In this document: piece by piece, positions 61,564-64,000 of the stretch | Position numbering within the stretch: the stretch's first letter is position 1 | Layout of the letters: every line of letters starts with the position of its first letter | Assembly (NCBI RefSeq): GCF_002980555.1 | Contig: NZ_PVBT01000001.1 | Location: forward strand, 1,116,001 to 1,180,000 | Length of the DNA: 64,000 bases | Direction of reading: 5' to 3' | DNA from: Phyllobacterium myrsinacearum | GTDB lineage: Bacteria > Pseudomonadota > Alphaproteobacteria > Rhizobiales > Rhizobiaceae | The notes under the pieces: generated by a model | What the model was told of the DNA's origin: nothing | Seen by the model: only the letters and a program-made list of their open reading frames with translations | The model's database searches: none | Translations under genes and position numbers: made by a program

Positions 61564-63116
61564 GCCGCATCCTTTGTCAGAACCGTGCCGAGGGGTGTCG
61601 CCAGTTCCATCACCCGTTCTTCGGAGAATGCCGGGCTCTCAAGAATGCCGGCTGCCCTGCCCTCACACATCACGAGGATGCGGCTGGAGAGCGCAAGAAG
61701 TTCCGGCAATTCGGAACTCACCATGATCACCGCCACGCCGGACAAAGCGAGCTTTTTCAGAAGCTCGTAGATCTCATCCTTAGCGCCGACATCGATCCCC
61801 CGCGTCGGTTCGTCCAGCAGGACAACGCTTGGCCGGGTTTCCAGCCATTTGCCCAGCACGATCTTTTGCTGATTGCCCCCGCTCAGCTCATCGACCCTCT
61901 GATCCGGGCCATCGCAGCGCACGTGCATCGCTTTGATGATCCGGCCTGCCACGGGGTCCTCGCGCCGGCGGCTGATCCAGCCGAACGGCGCAAGCCAGGG
62001 CAAGGACGGCAGAACGGCATTGGCCCGGATGTCCGCGTCCATGAGAAGGCCCGTTCCCTTGCGGTCCTCGGTCAGGAAGGCGATGCCTTTTGCCACCGAC
62101 CGGCGCGGCGTCAGGGACGCGGCGGCAAGGCTGGCGCTGTTGCGGGTGATCGTACCGGAGCGTTCTCCGGTCGCCGCGCCGAAAATCAGTTCAAGCACTT
62201 CGGTGCGCCCGGAACCCAAAAGCCCGCCAATTCCCAGAATTTCGCCGGCATGGAGATCAAAACTCACATCGTCGACAACATTGTGCATGCTGCCGCGCGA
62301 ATTCGGGCGGCGCAGGCCGAGATGGCGCGCTTCAAGCACAACCGGCCTGCCCGATCCATCCGCCTTGGGTTCCGGCGCAGCCAGATCGCGGCCCACCATC
62401 ATGCGGATGAGATCGCGCTCGCTCACATCCTGCGCCCGGCGCGTGGCGATGAAGCTGCCATCGCGCAACACGGTGATCTTGTCGGCCAGCGAGAATATTT
62501 CATTCATCCGGTGGGAAATATAGATGATGGCAACGCCGTTGCGGGCCAATTCCCGCACAAAGCTTGCCAGTCTCTGGGCTTCGGCCTCCGACAATGCCGA
62601 GGTCGGCTCATCGAGAACCAGCACGTCGGCCTTCAGGGACAATGCCCGGGCAATCTCGACAAGCTGCTGCTCGCCAACGCGCAAATTCTCCACATCGGCA
62701 CGCGGATCGATATCGATGCCGAAGCGGTCGAGCAGTTCGGCACTCTTCGTTTCGATGCGCCTGCGGTCGATGAACAGGCCGCCAATCAACGGCTCGCGCC
62801 CGAGAAAAATATTCTCGCAGACGCTGAGGCTTGGAATGAGGTTGAGTTCCTGGTGGATGATGGCAATGCCGTTATGCTCGGCTTCCCGCGGCGAGCCGAA
62901 GTCAACCGCGCGGCCCCGGACAAGCATGTCACCGCCGCTGCGGCGATGGACGCCGCTGAGGATTTTCACCAGCGTCGACTTGCCCGCACCATTCTCCCCC
63001 ATGATGGCATGAATCTCGCCCGGATAGATGTCGAGATCGATGCTTCGAAGAGCAACAATATGAGCGAATGACTTGCTGATGCCGCGCATCGAGACGATCG
63101 GCAGCTGACTATCCAA
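61560..63116 (-). CDS. Sugar ABC transporter, duplicated ATPase subunit
   Basis: 518 residues from TTG 63116, chosen because GGGAGG lies at the right distance and no ATG occurs until MRGISKSF. First half: Walker A GENGAGKST, Walker B VLDEPTSAL. Second half: degenerate Walker A GLLGSGRTEV, signature LSGGNQQKI and Walker B LLDEPTRG. RbsA/MglA group. Divergent from the GntR regulator, with a palindrome over the operon's -10. Confidence 0.9.
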   Translation of the reverse strand: MDSQLPIVSMRGISKSFAHIVALRSIDLDIYPGEIHAIMGENGAGKSTLVKILSGVHRRSGGDMLVRGRAVDFGSPREAEHNGIAIIHQELNLIPSLSVCENIFLGREPLIGGLFIDRRRIETKSAELLDRFGIDIDPRADVENLRVGEQQLVEIARALSLKADVLVLDEPTSALSEAEAQRLASFVRELARNGVAIIYISHRMNEIFSLADKITVLRDGSFIATRRAQDVSERDLIRMMVGRDLAAPEPKADGSGRPVVLEARHLGLRRPNSRGSMHNVVDDVSFDLHAGEILGIGGLLGSGRTEVLELIFGAATGERSGTITRNSASLAAASLTPRRSVAKGIAFLTEDRKGTGLLMDADIRANAVLPSLPWLAPFGWISRRREDPVAGRIIKAMHVRCDGPDQRVDELSGGNQQKIVLGKWLETRPSVVLLDEPTRGIDVGAKDEIYELLKKLALSGVAVIMVSSELPELLALSSRILVMCEGRAAGILESPAFSEERVMELATPLGTVLTKDAA

Positions 63117-63145
63117 AATGTTCCTCCCAAAACATTCTTTCAAGT

Positions 63146-63184
63146 TAATATGTAACATGTTAGATGTTATTGGGCAGGAGTCAA
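63146..63184 (-). promoter_or_regulatory. Promoter and operator of the sugar ABC operon
   Basis: On the minus strand -35 TTGACT (63184-63179), 16-base spacer, -10 TAACAT (63162-63157). The perfect palindrome TAACATGTTA (63153-63162), with imperfect outer arms over 63146-63169, covers the -10. This is where an FCD-GntR repressor encoded next door would act. Confidence 0.6.
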
Positions 63185-63252
63185 ATGCTTCATTCGGAGA
63201 AATCGAATTCAGCCTCCCGCCAGCAACAGGGCCTATCGGGGGAACGTTGAAC

Positions 63253-63957
63253 GTGCAATTGGGGTCAGGCGGCAAGAGTTTCAGGGAACAGAAAGTCGTC
63301 GCGGTCACGCGCAAGGACCAGGTCTATTCCATCCTGCGGCAGGCCATCATTTCATCGCAGCTGGCGCCCGGCGAAGCCATTCGCAAGGAACTGGTGGCGC
63401 TGCAGCTCGGCGTATCGCGCACGCCGGTCAGCGATGCCATCAACCGCCTCGCCGACGAAGGCCTGGTCGAGATTTATCCGCAAACCGGCACCTTCGTTGC
63501 CCGGCTGCGTCTCGACAAGATCGAGACAGCCCAATTCGTGCGCATTGCCCTGGAAACGGCAGCCATCCGGCGGGCGGCGGAGCGCAGCTCGGCTGAGATC
63601 GTGCAGCGCCTGCGCGATAATCTGGACCGGCAGCGCAAGGCGGCGGACTCCAGGGACTTTGAGGGGTTTTACGCGCTCGACGAGGAATTGCACGATATGA
63701 TCTGCGATGCGGCAGGTCTGGCCGGATTGCGCGAGATTGCCGCCAAGGAACGCAGCCAGATCGACCGCGTGCGGCGGCTGCTCCTGCATTACGAAACGCG
63801 CATGGTCGAAACGCTGAAAGAGCACCAGACTATCGTCGATGCCATTGCCGGCAGCAGCGTCGAGCGCGCCGCGGCGGCGATGGAAGAGCATATTTCCAAG
63901 ATGGGCAAAATGCTGCTGCAACTGCAGAGCAAACGGCCGGAGCTGTTTGCCGAATAG
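63253..63957 (+). CDS. FCD-type GntR transcriptional regulator
   Basis: 234 residues from GTG 63253 (GGGGGA upstream); TTG 63247 and ATG 63157 are alternatives. The ATG at 63157 lies inside the palindrome and leaves no room for its own promoter. Winged helix RKDQVYSILRQAIISSQLAPGEAIRKELVALQLGVSRTPVSDAINRLADEGLV, then FCD domain with FYALDEELHDMICDAAG and ETLKEHQTIVDAI (metal/ligand positions). Probably represses the divergent sugar importer until its sugar or sugar acid is present. The window ends 43 bases after the stop. Confidence 0.85.
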   Translation: MQLGSGGKSFREQKVVAVTRKDQVYSILRQAIISSQLAPGEAIRKELVALQLGVSRTPVSDAINRLADEGLVEIYPQTGTFVARLRLDKIETAQFVRIALETAAIRRAAERSSAEIVQRLRDNLDRQRKAADSRDFEGFYALDEELHDMICDAAGLAGLREIAAKERSQIDRVRRLLLHYETRMVETLKEHQTIVDAIAGSSVERAAAAMEEHISKMGKMLLQLQSKRPELFAE

Positions 63958-64000
63958 CCCCCTCGCCGCCCAGTCTAATCCGCATGCAGGTCGCGCGGGA

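Noticed and set aside
1-64000. CRISPR array, integrase, insertion sequence or rRNA operon
   Set aside because: No regularly spaced direct repeats, no transposase or integrase motifs and no rRNA sequence were seen on either strand.

Overview
The window looks like chromosome from an alphaproteobacterium of the order Hyphomicrobiales (Rhizobiales), probably Brucellaceae or Phyllobacteriaceae. The main evidence is the housekeeping order rlpA-dacF-tmk-holB-metG-tatD-MBL and the block mazG/hflX-hfq-dat...trkA...ntrX-ntrY, with high-GC codon use and many ATGA stop/start overlaps. These assignments come from reading motifs by eye; no database search was possible.

Region 1 (1-8.1 kb): a minus-strand run of seven closely spaced genes. 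A QseBC-like two-component system (6336-4307) lies upstream of an operon with a MtnX-like HAD phosphatase, a class III aminotransferase, a divergent ureohydrolase, an SMR exporter and a membrane desaturase cut by the window edge. This looks like a regulated small-molecule biosynthesis and export unit, and I do not recognise it as a described pathway. A secreted YxYxxD-repeat protein and a Tim44-domain protein follow.

Region 2 (8.3-14.1 kb): TPR protein, ECF sigma, anti-sigma, cyclopropane fatty acid synthase, and an AcoR-like regulator that lacks its AAA+ domain. A gene-poor patch follows. It holds a palindrome that may be the regulator's binding site, a long hairpin, a zinc-ribbon gene and a truncated DUF2280 gene, which suggests prophage decay.

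Region 3 (14.2-20 kb): a ytfQRT-yjfF-type galactofuranose ABC importer with a GntR regulator and a candidate operator, then tRNA-Ser(UGA).

Region 4 (19.9-30.9 kb): accessory genes. They include a divergent FixL/FixJ-like pair, an EEP hydrolase, an MFS carrier, a beta-propeller protein, a TPR-HTH regulator, an HxlR/dienelactone-hydrolase pair with a strong inverted repeat between them, an atypical response regulator with a sulfite-oxidase-fold protein, and several very small genes.

Region 5 (31-51.7 kb): conserved core. Two items stand out. DacF has lost the catalytic serine and the KTG lysine. A trypsin-fold protease is followed by a small protein resembling the prodomain of that protease family. 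The ntrYX block has three consecutive stem-loops just after ntrX, and ntrBC, expected upstream of ntrY, are absent.

Region 6 (51.8-64 kb): catabolic modules. A LysR/PrpF-family/TauABC-like import cluster is followed by small membrane proteins, then a ribose-type sugar ABC operon with a divergent FCD-GntR regulator and an operator placed over the -10 of the operon promoter.
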